Source: Saprolegnia diclina VS20
Taxonomy: Eukaryota; Oomycota; Saprolegniomycetes; Saprolegniales; Saprolegniaceae
Direction of reading: 5' to 3'
Assembly (NCBI RefSeq): GCF_000281045.1
Contig: NW_008246089.1
Location: 494,240 to 532,787, forward strand
Length of the DNA stretch: 38,548 nucleotides
Shown here: positions 18,434-28,278 of the stretch, piece after piece
Layout: the number at the start of each line of letters is the position of its first letter
Numbering within the stretch: the stretch's first letter is position 1
Program-made: the position numbers and the translations under genes
Notes under the pieces: model-generated
What the model was told of the DNA's origin: nothing
Databases searched by the model: none
Seen by the model: the letters and a program-made list of their open reading frames with translations, nothing else

Positions 18434-21400
18434 ATGAAGGTAGAGCCTGCGCCGCGTCTGGCGAACCTCCTCCGCCAGGCCATGCCGACGACGGCGCTAC
18501 CGCCCGTGTACACCTCGAGCCAGGACCGGGTCGAGATGGCGCTTGCTGCGTTGTACGTGCTCTGGACGGTCGTCTGCAGCGCTCTGTACGTGTTTCTCAT
18601 CGATTCCAGCTTTGCCAACGACGCAGTCTGGGCCGGCTTTAACGCATCTGCCCACCAAACGTACTTGGCCGACCTTGTCGTGTCGCTGCAGCGCTTCAAC
18701 CGGTCGCTGCTCGATGACGGGCTCTACCTCGACTACAACACCAGCTTGGCACTCGACAAAACGTACTACGCCACATCGCCGTCCTCGACGATTCGCATCG
18801 AGGACAGCACGGCATGGGCACGGGACCTCTGGTTACGACCGCTGCCGTTGCACACAGCGATCAACATGCTACGGGCTGCGTCGCCCCGCGCCATCGAAGG
18901 ACTTGCAACGCGCTACTGTTGGGCCGATTTGGCGCGGACAATACCTCTGTCTGGGTTTGCTTCCTGGTGCAACACCAATCGCAGCCAAGCCAACGCCGCC
19001 GTGTACCTCGAGGCCGTGCTGCGAAACGTGCCGGCGTCTTCGGATCGAGTCGCACTCCTGGCCCGCATCAATGCCACGATTGCGAGTCCTCTCGGGCCTC
19101 GCGGCCGCGCGTGGTTGACCACACTTGCCACAAGCGCGACCAATGGTGTCGCCGACGAAGCCAAACTCTGGTCGTACCACGGGCTTCAAACGTGGCAGTT
19201 CCAATACGACGAAGCGTTTGACGCGCACTTGACGGCCACGCTCGTCGTTCGCAATGCTCTGGGCATGGAGTACCCGATCACACTCACGCCTCGTCGTTGG
19301 CTGCCGCCACCGCCATCCCAACCGAACGGTTTCTGGGCCGACGTGGCTACGTGCGTCCAACTCAACTGCGCTCTCGTCCAGGGAACATCGACGGCAACCG
19401 GCGCGTTGGCGTCCAGTGCCCCGTATGCTGTGCTGCAGCCCGCACCGAGGAGGTTGCAGATGTACTTTACACGCTTCCAGCTCGCTTTCGCAGCGCTCCG
19501 CGTGCAGGATGGTACATCCGTGCGATCGATACCGGGATCTGCACCAACGTTCTTGCAACGCGCGTGGTGCGCCGCCGATGCCGCGCTCTGTCCGACCTCG
19601 GTGTCTGTCGCGAGTACGGTGTTTGCCATGCTGCTGCTAGCGCCCAACACCACGCAGCCGCTCGCAATCCATCACATCTGCGGTAGTGACACCACTGGAA
19701 CATGTGTCGCGGCGCTCACCTCGCTGGCACCGCTGCACCGCGCGCTGCAAGAGAAGTTGTCACCGCTTGACGCTATCGCTGCGCACAATGCCACGGCGCA
19801 TCTCACGCTCGTCACTGCCGACGCGACAGCCATCGCGCTGGACAGCCTCGATGCTTGGATTGTGCTGCACGAGTGGCTTCTTGGGCACCGAGAGGCAAGC
19901 TTTCATGCAGCAACCAACGTCACAAAGCTATCGCACCCGCTGATCTTGGAGTCGCCCGCGGTGGCGAGCGCGAATGACGTGCCGGTCGCCACTGGCATGC
20001 TTGTAATGGCCCTCGTATGCTACACGTCGGGCGTGCTCGCGACGCTAGCGCTTCTTGTGGGGCTCTTGGCGCTGCGGTACCACCCGTCGTACGCGCCGCG
20101 CCTCAACTTTTTGCACTTCAATCGCCTTGCGGGCTTTTCGTGGCTCGGTCGCCCCGCGATGCTCGTGCGCAGTCTCTCGGCGCTTGTCTATCTGAGCTCA
20201 GCCACCACCGCCATGGTCACGGCGCCCTCGGGGTATTCGTACTTTGAGGCGGCGCCGAAATCGCTCGTCGCGGTTGCCGTCGCCTCGGGCGAAGCCACGT
20301 GGCTCGTCTACCTCCTCCAAGACGCACTCGCACCCGTCACCGTGCTGCACCGCGCCGCGCCCGTCGGGTCGTTTCTTGCGTGGTTGGTTCTCGTGCTCGT
20401 GAGTTACTTTCACCCAGTCGGCCTCGAGCTCTACCTCGACACCGATGCGTGCAGCTACGCATTGGCGCCGACCGTGGCCAATTGCGCAGCTGGTGTCGTA
20501 TACGTCGGCAGTCTCCAGCGCGTGCTGCTGCTCATCGCGATCAACGCCACGAGCGTCTGCGTTGGCTATCACATCTTGCAGATCTCCAACTACTACTACT
20601 ACTGGTGGTGGTGGTTCCAGGCCATCGAGCCGACGGCGCCACCGCAAACGCTTCTCTTCTCGGCATCGGTGGCCGGCATTCTCGTCGAAGTGCAGTCGCA
20701 CCGCACCGCGTTAGCGTCGACATTGGACGTGCTCTCGAGTACGTTAGCAGGGTATCTCCCCGGTCGCCACTACGTCTTTGACGTGAACCTCTGGGTCTTG
20801 ACACCCAACATTGCCAACCCGACAATGCACACGGTCGGGCTTCGAACCCCGACGTTTGCATGGCCCGTGGTCGTGCGCCGCGGGCCGTCGTCGTCGACGC
20901 TCGCAGCAACCGATGCTTCAGAGACGAACCGTCGCTGGCGGATCGTCCGTGCCGGTGGCGGTGTCGTCTACGTAGCGCTGACGGTCGCTTGTAGTTTTGG
21001 GTACCTGGACCTTGCCTCGTCGGCGTTCTCGACAGCCTTGTTCTCGGCCAACTTTGACGCGGCGCTGCATCTGCCGCTGCTAGCACAGTGGTTTAGCGCT
21101 CCGCTGTCGATCGCATACGAATCCACAGCGGCGTCTAGTACATCGCTTCTTGAGAGTAACAGCGTGCGTCTTCCCAACGAGTCGCGCATCTGGTCGTCCG
21201 CGCTTGACGGAGCTCGGTTGCACATGGAGGCGACGCTCCCCACGGTCATCGCCGGCTTGCGCTCGATGGACACAACCCTATTGCCGTATATCTTTACTCC
21301 CTACTGCTTCCTCGACTTGAACCAGACGTGGGAGATGGCTGCCTCCAGCGCGCGCCAAAGTCGATGCTACTCGTCCGCGTTTGCTAGCAACGGGGCCGTG

Positions 21401-23536
21401 TACCTCGAGAGCGTCCTCAGCAATACTGACTGGGACGTCCTCGCGCGCTCGTCGTCGTGGCACGGCCTCAACAGCAGCATCTTGGATCCGCTCCGGGCCA
21501 GTGACCACGGCCGTACCTGGATGCAGGTGACTGCCGCCAACGTGCTGACAACATCTATTGAGAGCGAAGCAGCGCGCTGGGAACGCGCGGGGATCGCAAC
21601 GTACACGACGCAATGGCAAAACTACAAGGTGCTCGGCCTCCGCGCCACGTACGACATCGTGACCGCGTACGGCGCCACGTACGCCATGCCGCTCACGACG
21701 ATCGACGCCACGTTTCACGTCCGCAAGCAAAGCTGCTTGCACATGTACTGGGGCTTTGCAAGCGACCTTTACGCCGTGTCCTCCAACACATCTTCGATCT
21801 ATGGCAAGTCCCTTCTCCGCTCGCCTGCATTCGCCTATGCCACCACATCGATCGAGGACGTACTTATCGCGCAAGGCATTGTCGCGACACCGCTCGACAC
21901 CAAGGACGCCATGGTACGCGCGGCGCTCGGTCCATTTGGGACGATCGACATGCTGCGCGGCCGTCCGCCAGACGCATTGGTCGCCTGGTACAAGAGCGTG
22001 GTGCGGAGCCTTAGGACCGTGCTAGATGCCAATGCGACAGCAAGAGTGCAGCTTGGAGCGATACCGGCGCTCTGGAATGCGTCGGCGGTCCCGCAGGAAT
22101 GGCTTCGTTGCAACGCAAGCGGAATGGACATCTTATGTCCATCTCGCCCCGCCACGCCACTGCGCGACGGGCTTCCATCGTTCTTTACGGCCAATGGCGG
22201 CTGTTCAATGACGCGTCTCGAGTATGTTCGCTTGGACCAACCCACCTTGGTCTATGCGATCTTGCTGATTGGCGCGTCGAGTGTCGAGAATCTGGTGCCC
22301 GAGATTTGCGCGCAAGACGTTCGGACGCCGGCCAACTGCCTCGCGTCACTCCAGTCCGCGCAAGCGTTTGTATCTACCTTCATCGCATCGTCGGACCAAG
22401 AGCGCCTTGAGGTGCAGGCGCGAACGCTGGTCGCAGAGGTCTCTGCCATTGAAGTGGCGGGACTCCTTGCAGACACATCGACCCTTAGCCGGCTTGGCCT
22501 CGTCGCGTCCGCACCATACGCGTTCTTTGGGTGGGCCATGTTGCTGCAGTGGGTGCAAGGCATGCGCGAGGTGGTCACGTTCCAAGGCGACGTCGCTTCG
22601 CTTACACTGATCTCGACGTACGTCGACGCTGTGGTGACTGTCGCGGGCCCCGACGATGTCCCGCACGCCGCCATGCGCTACATGACAACTGCACTCTGTG
22701 GCTTTTCCGTCGGGCTCCTCTGCGTCGCCGCGCTCCTGTTTGCGTACACGCTCGCGATCGCTGGGCAAGTCGAGGGCTGGAACTTTCTTCAGTTCAACCG
22801 CGTTGCCGGCGCCGTCTGGCTCGGTCGACCGCTGCAGCTCGTACGCGGCGTAACAGCCCTCGTCGTGCTCTCCACGGGCGGTCTGCACGTCGACAGCACG
22901 AATGACCGGACGCGGTTCGTCGCGCCGCCCGTCAATGTTCTATGGGTCCTTGCCGCGGCGGGCGAGACGTCGTGGCTCGTCTACGTTGCCAACGACGTCT
23001 TCTCCATGGTCACAGCCACATACACCCAGTCCATCGCAGTCAAAAGCAGCGTCATGGCCTTTGTTGCTGTCAGTGTTTGGACCTTCGCGGCGCCGATCGA
23101 GCCGATCGCGCACGTCGCACGCAGCTGTTCGACACCGATTGTCGACGGCCTCGTTGTATGCACGACGGGACAGGTCGAAATCGGCAGCCTCAACCGATGC
23201 CTCGGCCTTCTCGGCGCTCTGGCCGCGTCATTTCTGACAAGCGTCATCGCCGACTGCGTCGCGAAGGGCACGTTGGTGCGCGGCGCGGCGTCGCTCTTCC
23301 TGCACGCGACAGCAGCGCGCTTCTTCCGCAGCGACGAGTGGCTTTTCCACGGCGTCTACTGCTTGGACCGCGCATCCGCGCTTCTCAACGGCGTCGTCTC
23401 GCTCGAGCACGGTGAGACGATGTATGTGTTCGACCTCAAGACGTGGCGCGGGTACAAGCTCCCGACGCCTCTATCCGCAGTCAAGACGGCGACGCCCCCA
23501 GACCACATTGTGTCGGCCATTCCTTTGCTCGAGTGA
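18434..23536 (+). CDS. Large duplicated ~12-TM surface protein, unknown family
   Basis: One uninterrupted frame of 1,700 residues; function not recognised. It is two homologous halves. Each half has one N-terminal helix (near residues 33-56 and 844-865), a large loop of about 450-550 residues with many N-glycosylation sequons and conserved landmarks (YCWADL / YCFLDL; VYLEAVLRN / VYLESVLSN), then about five helices. A signature repeats in both: FNRLAGFSWLGRP near residue 562 and FNRVAGAVWLGRP near 1454, each followed by a Leu-Val-Arg helix, and later GEATWLVYLLQD / GETSWLVYVAND. Predicted 12 helices in a 6+6 plan with two big extracellular domains resemble a transporter or receptor layout, but there is no ATPase or known transporter motif. 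Between the halves is a run of four Tyr and four Trp (720-727). The start ATG is the first after a TATA-like site. Confidence 0.85.
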   Translation: MKVEPAPRLANLLRQAMPTTALPPVYTSSQDRVEMALAALYVLWTVVCSALYVFLIDSSFANDAVWAGFNASAHQTYLADLVVSLQRFNRSLLDDGLYLDYNTSLALDKTYYATSPSSTIRIEDSTAWARDLWLRPLPLHTAINMLRAASPRAIEGLATRYCWADLARTIPLSGFASWCNTNRSQANAAVYLEAVLRNVPASSDRVALLARINATIASPLGPRGRAWLTTLATSATNGVADEAKLWSYHGLQTWQFQYDEAFDAHLTATLVVRNALGMEYPITLTPRRWLPPPPSQPNGFWADVATCVQLNCALVQGTSTATGALASSAPYAVLQPAPRRLQMYFTRFQLAFAALRVQDGTSVRSIPGSAPTFLQRAWCAADAALCPTSVSVASTVFAMLLLAPNTTQPLAIHHICGSDTTGTCVAALTSLAPLHRALQEKLSPLDAIAAHNATAHLTLVTADATAIALDSLDAWIVLHEWLLGHREASFHAATNVTKLSHPLILESPAVASANDVPVATGMLVMALVCYTSGVLATLALLVGLLALRYHPSYAPRLNFLHFNRLAGFSWLGRPAMLVRSLSALVYLSSATTAMVTAPSGYSYFEAAPKSLVAVAVASGEATWLVYLLQDALAPVTVLHRAAPVGSFLAWLVLVLVSYFHPVGLELYLDTDACSYALAPTVANCAAGVVYVGSLQRVLLLIAINATSVCVGYHILQISNYYYYWWWWFQAIEPTAPPQTLLFSASVAGILVEVQSHRTALASTLDVLSSTLAGYLPGRHYVFDVNLWVLTPNIANPTMHTVGLRTPTFAWPVVVRRGPSSSTLAATDASETNRRWRIVRAGGGVVYVALTVACSFGYLDLASSAFSTALFSANFDAALHLPLLAQWFSAPLSIAYESTAASSTSLLESNSVRLPNESRIWSSALDGARLHMEATLPTVIAGLRSMDTTLLPYIFTPYCFLDLNQTWEMAASSARQSRCYSSAFASNGAVYLESVLSNTDWDVLARSSSWHGLNSSILDPLRASDHGRTWMQVTAANVLTTSIESEAARWERAGIATYTTQWQNYKVLGLRATYDIVTAYGATYAMPLTTIDATFHVRKQSCLHMYWGFASDLYAVSSNTSSIYGKSLLRSPAFAYATTSIEDVLIAQGIVATPLDTKDAMVRAALGPFGTIDMLRGRPPDALVAWYKSVVRSLRTVLDANATARVQLGAIPALWNASAVPQEWLRCNASGMDILCPSRPATPLRDGLPSFFTANGGCSMTRLEYVRLDQPTLVYAILLIGASSVENLVPEICAQDVRTPANCLASLQSAQAFVSTFIASSDQERLEVQARTLVAEVSAIEVAGLLADTSTLSRLGLVASAPYAFFGWAMLLQWVQGMREVVTFQGDVASLTLISTYVDAVVTVAGPDDVPHAAMRYMTTALCGFSVGLLCVAALLFAYTLAIAGQVEGWNFLQFNRVAGAVWLGRPLQLVRGVTALVVLSTGGLHVDSTNDRTRFVAPPVNVLWVLAAAGETSWLVYVANDVFSMVTATYTQSIAVKSSVMAFVAVSVWTFAAPIEPIAHVARSCSTPIVDGLVVCTTGQVEIGSLNRCLGLLGALAASFLTSVIADCVAKGTLVRGAASLFLHATAARFFRSDEWLFHGVYCLDRASALLNGVVSLEHGETMYVFDLKTWRGYKLPTPLSAVKTATPPDHIVSAIPLLE

Positions 23537-24659
23537 ACCCACCTCCAGCGAGACTCTTTGTTCAAGGTATACTAAGGTGATACCATTAGTATAAACCACG
23601 TCAACTGACGTGAGCTTTTGTGATCCGAGTGACGCCTTTCATAATGGAAACGCATTTCTGTGCCGCCACGTCATCGTGGCAGGGGTCATTTGACGTCGCC
23701 GTCGCTCGCTCAATCGAAGCGTCACGTTCGATTGACTGACCACTGGTTGGAGGTAGAGATGCAAGGACACGACATGTTCCGTGGTGAAACCAAGTGTCGT
23801 CGGTCAATGCTTTGAAGCCGCTGACACCCTCCTAACGATTGTGTGCAGCTCAAGATGCCTCGTCGTCTCTCGTCGTCCGCTCTGACCAGCCACGTTGGCA
23901 GCATCCAGTTGGGACAGTGACACTGTGTGTACGAGCAGTGCCGACGACAACCGATCCAGTTGACCAACTGACTCGAAGGCCACTCAATGACCACTCGATG
24001 GCGGCATCAAGAATTGCTTGACCGTAGCGCGCCTTCCGAACGTCCCAAGAAGGTGTGACGACTCAATCGCAAGGAGCATGGGAAGAATGAGCCTAGGCAA
24101 ACCAGTAGGCTGTAGGCAAACGGCGCTTGCGCCCAGCGCAATTGCACTGGATGAATGCTCACCCCGTCGCAGCTCAATTACTCACGCCGTCGCGATGACT
24201 GCACGCACGCAGGCGCCGTCGCCATCGACCTTTTGCACGACAGATAGCGAAGATGCGGTTGCTTGTCGGTCTCGAGAGAAGGACGGCGCTCGTTCGTTCG
24301 TGCTGCAGCCACCGAATCGAGGTCGGTCGCCAATGCGTCGTTGACAGGAACAATCTGGTTCCAGAGCTCTGCGATGAGATTGCATACAAATGCCTCTGGT
24401 GGCTTTTGCGATGTACCTTGGAAATGCATATTTTAATCATTTTGTCATCGCGGACATAGTTTCGGCCCTTTTCCCACGCTTCGAACTTCGATGGGTGGCC
24501 GAGCTTGGTGGGGTTGACAGAGAAGCTTCGAACTTCGGGGTATCACCGTGTGGCGCCACCTGGCTTTGCGGAGGCGATGGGATTGGCCCGTCGGGACTGT
24601 ATCTCTGGCGGCGCGAACCGGCGGCAGACACGCATCTCGACATTGGCCCGTCGAGCATC
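23537..24659. other. Intergenic region upstream of HECT ligase B
   Basis: About 1.1 kb with no supported gene. Overlapping minus-strand frames at 24174-24440 look partly coding-like (one contains AELWNQIVPVNDALATDL) but show no domain. An in-frame upstream ATG for HECT B exists at 24390. A 13-bp direct repeat occurs near the right end. Confidence 0.5.
24478..24537. repeat. 13-bp direct repeat GCTTCGAACTTCG, 47 nt apart
   Basis: Identical copies at 24478-24490 and 24525-24537 lie 120-180 nt upstream of the HECT B start. They contain TTCGAA. They may be paired regulatory sites; nothing else supports that. Confidence 0.6.
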
Positions 24660-27046
24660 ATGATAGCGTTCGCATGGTTCATCATCCTGGGCATGGTGAT
24701 CGTGCTCCTTACGGCGCTCGTCGTCTTCCTCATGCTCTTCCGCCGTCGGGACGACGGCAGTGACATGCAGCCCGACATCGACGTCGTGCCATTCGATACC
24801 GAAGCGTCCGACATCTACCGTGAGAACCTCGCCGACAGGTGCGCTGGCGATGCCCGGATTTCGCCTTGTCGCCGCTCACGTTCGATGTAGCTTTAGCGAC
24901 CACAACCTCTGGGACTGCAGCGTCTGCTCGTTCCACAACCACCCGGCCAAGCGCCGCTGCGACCTCTGCCAGACGCCACGCGGTACGTCCACCCGTCGTC
25001 GTCCGAGTCTTGGAGCTCATAACGTGCGCAGGGGTTGACCAGGGTACGTTCAAGCTCCTTCAGCAGCTTCACCAGCGCGATCTGAAAGACCATGACCGCA
25101 AATCCAAAGTCGAGAAGACGCTAATGCACGTCCCTGCCTTCCCGCTGAGCAAGCTCCAGATCGCAGCGAGCCGGCGCAAGCAGTGGAAGCGCATGCCGGG
25201 CGCCGACGGCCTCCATCGCTGGGTACACCATCTCGATCTGCCCCGTTCGTGGGCTTGAACCTACGTTGCAGGTCCGCGAGACGCGCAAAGGACGCTCCAA
25301 CTCGTGCAGCAACCGCGACCCGGTCGACATCATTCTCGGCGACTTTCCAAGCGATCGCAGCGGCGACGACCGAGAGAGCTCGACGTCCGTCCACTCGATC
25401 GGCTACATCCGCGTTCGCGACTCGACGGGCAAGCTTGTCCTCAACGAATCCGGTCTCTCTTCCTTGCATCCCTTCGATCGACAGCTCATGATGCAAGGGT
25501 AGATACGGTCGCAACGGACTTTCACTACAAGATCAACATGGCGGGCACCGACGTCGTCATGAACCTCGAAGAGCTCACGATGCTGCCGTTTGCCCAAAAA
25601 ATCAAATGGTTCTCGACGGAGATTCACCGCCTCTGGTTCCCGTGGGAGTCGGGCCATGTCGACATTGGTATGGCCTTTCTGCCTCTGTTGCAGGAGATCA
25701 TATGATGTGCCAGTGGTCCGTCGTGAGAGCGTCCTCGCCGACTCGTTTGACCACATCATGCTGCTCAAACCGCACCAGATGCGGCAGCGCTGGCGCGTCT
25801 CGTTCGTGGGCGAGCCCGCGCTCGACGCTGGTGGCGTCCTCCGCGAGTGGCTCACGCTTCTCTGCGCCGAGCTCTTTCACCCATCGCTGGGCCTCTTTGT
25901 CGCGACTGTCGGCGATGACACGAGCTACTGGGTCCACGCGGGCTCGGGCTTTAGCCAGCCCAACCACCTCGACGTACGCCATCTAGTGTCTAGTTTTGTG
26001 TCGACTCATCATGCCCTAGTACTTTTCATTTGCGGGGCGTATCCTTGGGAAAGCGCTCCTCGAAGAACAGCTCATTCAAGTGCATTTGGCGCTGCCGCTG
26101 CTCAAGCACATGCTCGGCGTGCCTATTTCGTTCACGGACCTCCAGTTCCTCGACGACGAGCTCTACCGCAGTCTGCTGTGGCTCAAGCGCGCCACGGACG
26201 CTGACGCGATCGCCGCACTATGCCTCGACTTTACCGTGGTATGTCGTTGTTGCGCTAAGATCGTAGTCGTGACGATTCGTGTAGACGCGCAAAGTGCCAA
26301 ACGGCGTGCAAGTCGTGCCATTGGCGCCCAATGGCGACACGATTGATGTGACGCCCGTCAACAAGGCGGCGTACATCGACCTTCTCTTCCAGTACCACAT
26401 GCTCGACAGCGTCTCGATCCAGCTGCTTACACTGCTCGCATCGCTCTACTCGGTCGTGCCCGAAGGTCTCCTCAAGCTCTTTGACTACCAAGAACTGGAG
26501 CTACTTCTCTGCGGTTTGGCGCCGAGACTTGTGAATGATTGAAACATTGATACTAGGTGTGCCGTCGATCGATACGGAAGATTGGCAGCGGCACTCGGAG
26601 GTCAAGTACGTGACGCCGCTCGTGCCGACGGAAATCGAGCTCCGGAATTGCCGGTGGTTTTGGGCCATTGTCAACAACATGGCGCCGCAAGAGCAAGCGC
26701 GACTGCTGCAGTTTGTGACTGGCAGCTCCCGCGTGCCTGCGCAGGGGTTCAAGGTCGCGTCTTTCTATGATCACCGAGAGCGTGACACGCAACTGGACGG
26801 CGTAGGCGCTCATCAGCAGTGACGGCCGCGTCCAGCCGTTCAACCTCGCGTTCTGCGGCCCCGAGATTGGGAACCCGTTCCCGCGAGCCCACACGTGCTT
26901 TAACCGTCTCGATTTGCCCGTCTATCAAACGAAGGACGAGATGACCAAATACCTCACGCTGGTACGTACTACACTGTGCATGGCCGACGCTGAACTGGTG
27001 TCGACAGATTGTCAACATGGACATCACTGGCTTTTCGATCGAGTGA
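24660..27046 (+). CDS. Membrane-anchored RanBP2-finger HECT E3 ubiquitin ligase B
   Basis: Paralog of ligase A, about 635 residues in eleven exons: 24660-24838, 24891-24982, 25032-25222, 25272-25452, 25503-25667, 25714-25973, 26020-26238, 26285-26513, 26557-26753, 26806-26961, 27008-27046. Introns are 43-52 nt and phases join throughout. It has the same plan: a start next to a helix (IILGMVIVLLTALVVFLMLF), a RanBP2-type finger (WDCSVCSFHNHPAKRRC, then DLC), a basic linker, and a HECT domain with GEPALDAGGVLREWL, LLKHMLGVPISFTDLQFLD, LLQFVTGSSRVP and the catalytic cysteine in AHTCFNRLDLP; it ends DITGFSIE. Six intron positions match ligase A, while others are unique to one copy. An in-frame ATG at 24390 could extend the N-terminus, but the paralog favours 24660. 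Likely a membrane-localised ubiquitin ligase; substrates unknown. Confidence 0.85.
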
Positions 27047-28278
27047 TAAAAGTGTGTCTGTTCGATCGCCTATTTAACTATCAACACACCTGGTTCCAGC
27101 TAAATTTGCTACGGTGCTCGACTGTCCTTGGCCGCTTCGGAGGAGCTTTCGGAGGTTGTCCTCGATCCGGGCCTCGACAACCTCGGCACCTCTTTCTGTC
27201 AGCCGAGCAGGAGACCAAACAAAATGAATTATCCAACGTTTGCAGGTGACGCGTCGACAGTGTAGGGCGCTCGTTCGCGAGTCCCGCGTCGGTCTTCGGA
27301 GGAGCACGTAAAAAAAGCCTGATTTCAAATTATGTTTCCGATTTTGTCCTGGATTTCATGGCACATTGTCCAATGCAGTACTCACACTATACAAATGACA
27401 TAATATAGTGATCACTAAATTTCGCATATAGTGTCCAGTTTGAAAATCACGCTGCGACGACCAAATGTACCGTAAATTTGCGCTTTTTTCAGTGCCACCA
27501 CCAGTTCGTATGCGGAAACAGCTGGGTTTATGCGGATTGTTACGCGCCATGCAGAAATTGCAATATCTCATTTGCCCATCAATGAGGTGCAATGAAATCT
27601 ACGCAAGGACTCTAGCGATTTGTTACATAGCAACGTAAGATTTACGGTAAATTAAAGCAAGACCGTACTTATACAGGATCAAATTCTTCAGTACGTTCAG
27701 TTTTACTTTGTTTTCAAAGTTGACATCACAAATGACTTTGATGATCGTATGTGACCACGTCCGTTGACTCGGGATGTCGGCCAGCAACTCGAATTGAGTT
27801 TTGAGTTGCTGGCTCTTGATGAACGTCCACCGTTGCTATTCCAAGACGGTGTGAGCGGACGCTGGTGTTATGAGAAGTCATTTGCATTTTCATTCCCTAT
27901 TTTTTCCTTCGTATTCTCGAAATATTTCTTCCAAATCCCTGCATTTATACAGATCACGGACAGTGTCCCGACGACAAGCATAGCAGGTCCAAACATTTCG
28001 TGCATCTGCGCACTATTTCAGCTCTCTGGTTGCGATGGATCACGTTCATACTTCTTGGTACATTGGCGCATCGCGTTCACTGGAATTTCGCAGCCGGACC
28101 TCGATCGTACGTTGAAACTTGTGGTAGATCACTGGTCTGTCAACGACGAGGCAGAAGTATCCGCACCACATTTGTGGGGCTTTGGCATCGCCCCTTGCCC
28201 ACAGTAGAAACCGCGTTCGCGAATCCCAGGAGTCGGTTGGGCAGGGTTGGTTTAACAGGCACATTGTACAATTTTCAT
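27047..28278. other. AT-richer intergenic island with palindromes
   Basis: About 1.2 kb without a supported gene. From about 27300 to 27960 the base composition is visibly more AT-rich than the flanks. It has a perfect palindrome TAGTGATCACTA (27406-27417), inverted copies of TACCGTAAAT (27468-27477) and ATTTACGGTA (27640-27649), and an 11-bp hairpin (27780-27813). Frames of up to about 150 codons show no domain. It may be the remnant of an unrecognised mobile element, but no family can be named. Confidence 0.4.
27780..27813. repeat. Perfect 11-bp hairpin
   Basis: GCCAGCAACTC (27780-27790) and GAGTTGCTGGC (27803-27813) are exact reverse complements separated by 12 nt. No Helitron-type CTRR end follows on either strand, so its role is open. 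Confidence 0.85.

Noticed and set aside
24174-24440. Overlapping minus-strand frames upstream of HECT B
   Set aside because: One frame has plausible amino-acid composition, but no domain, no clear start context and no supporting exon could be found.
27780-27813. Hairpin considered as a Helitron 3' end
   Set aside because: No CTRR terminus follows at the usual distance on either strand, and no Rep/helicase sequence is nearby.
27764-28207. 148-codon open frame in the AT-richer region
   Set aside because: It begins at a non-ATG codon, has no domain, and composition looks non-coding.
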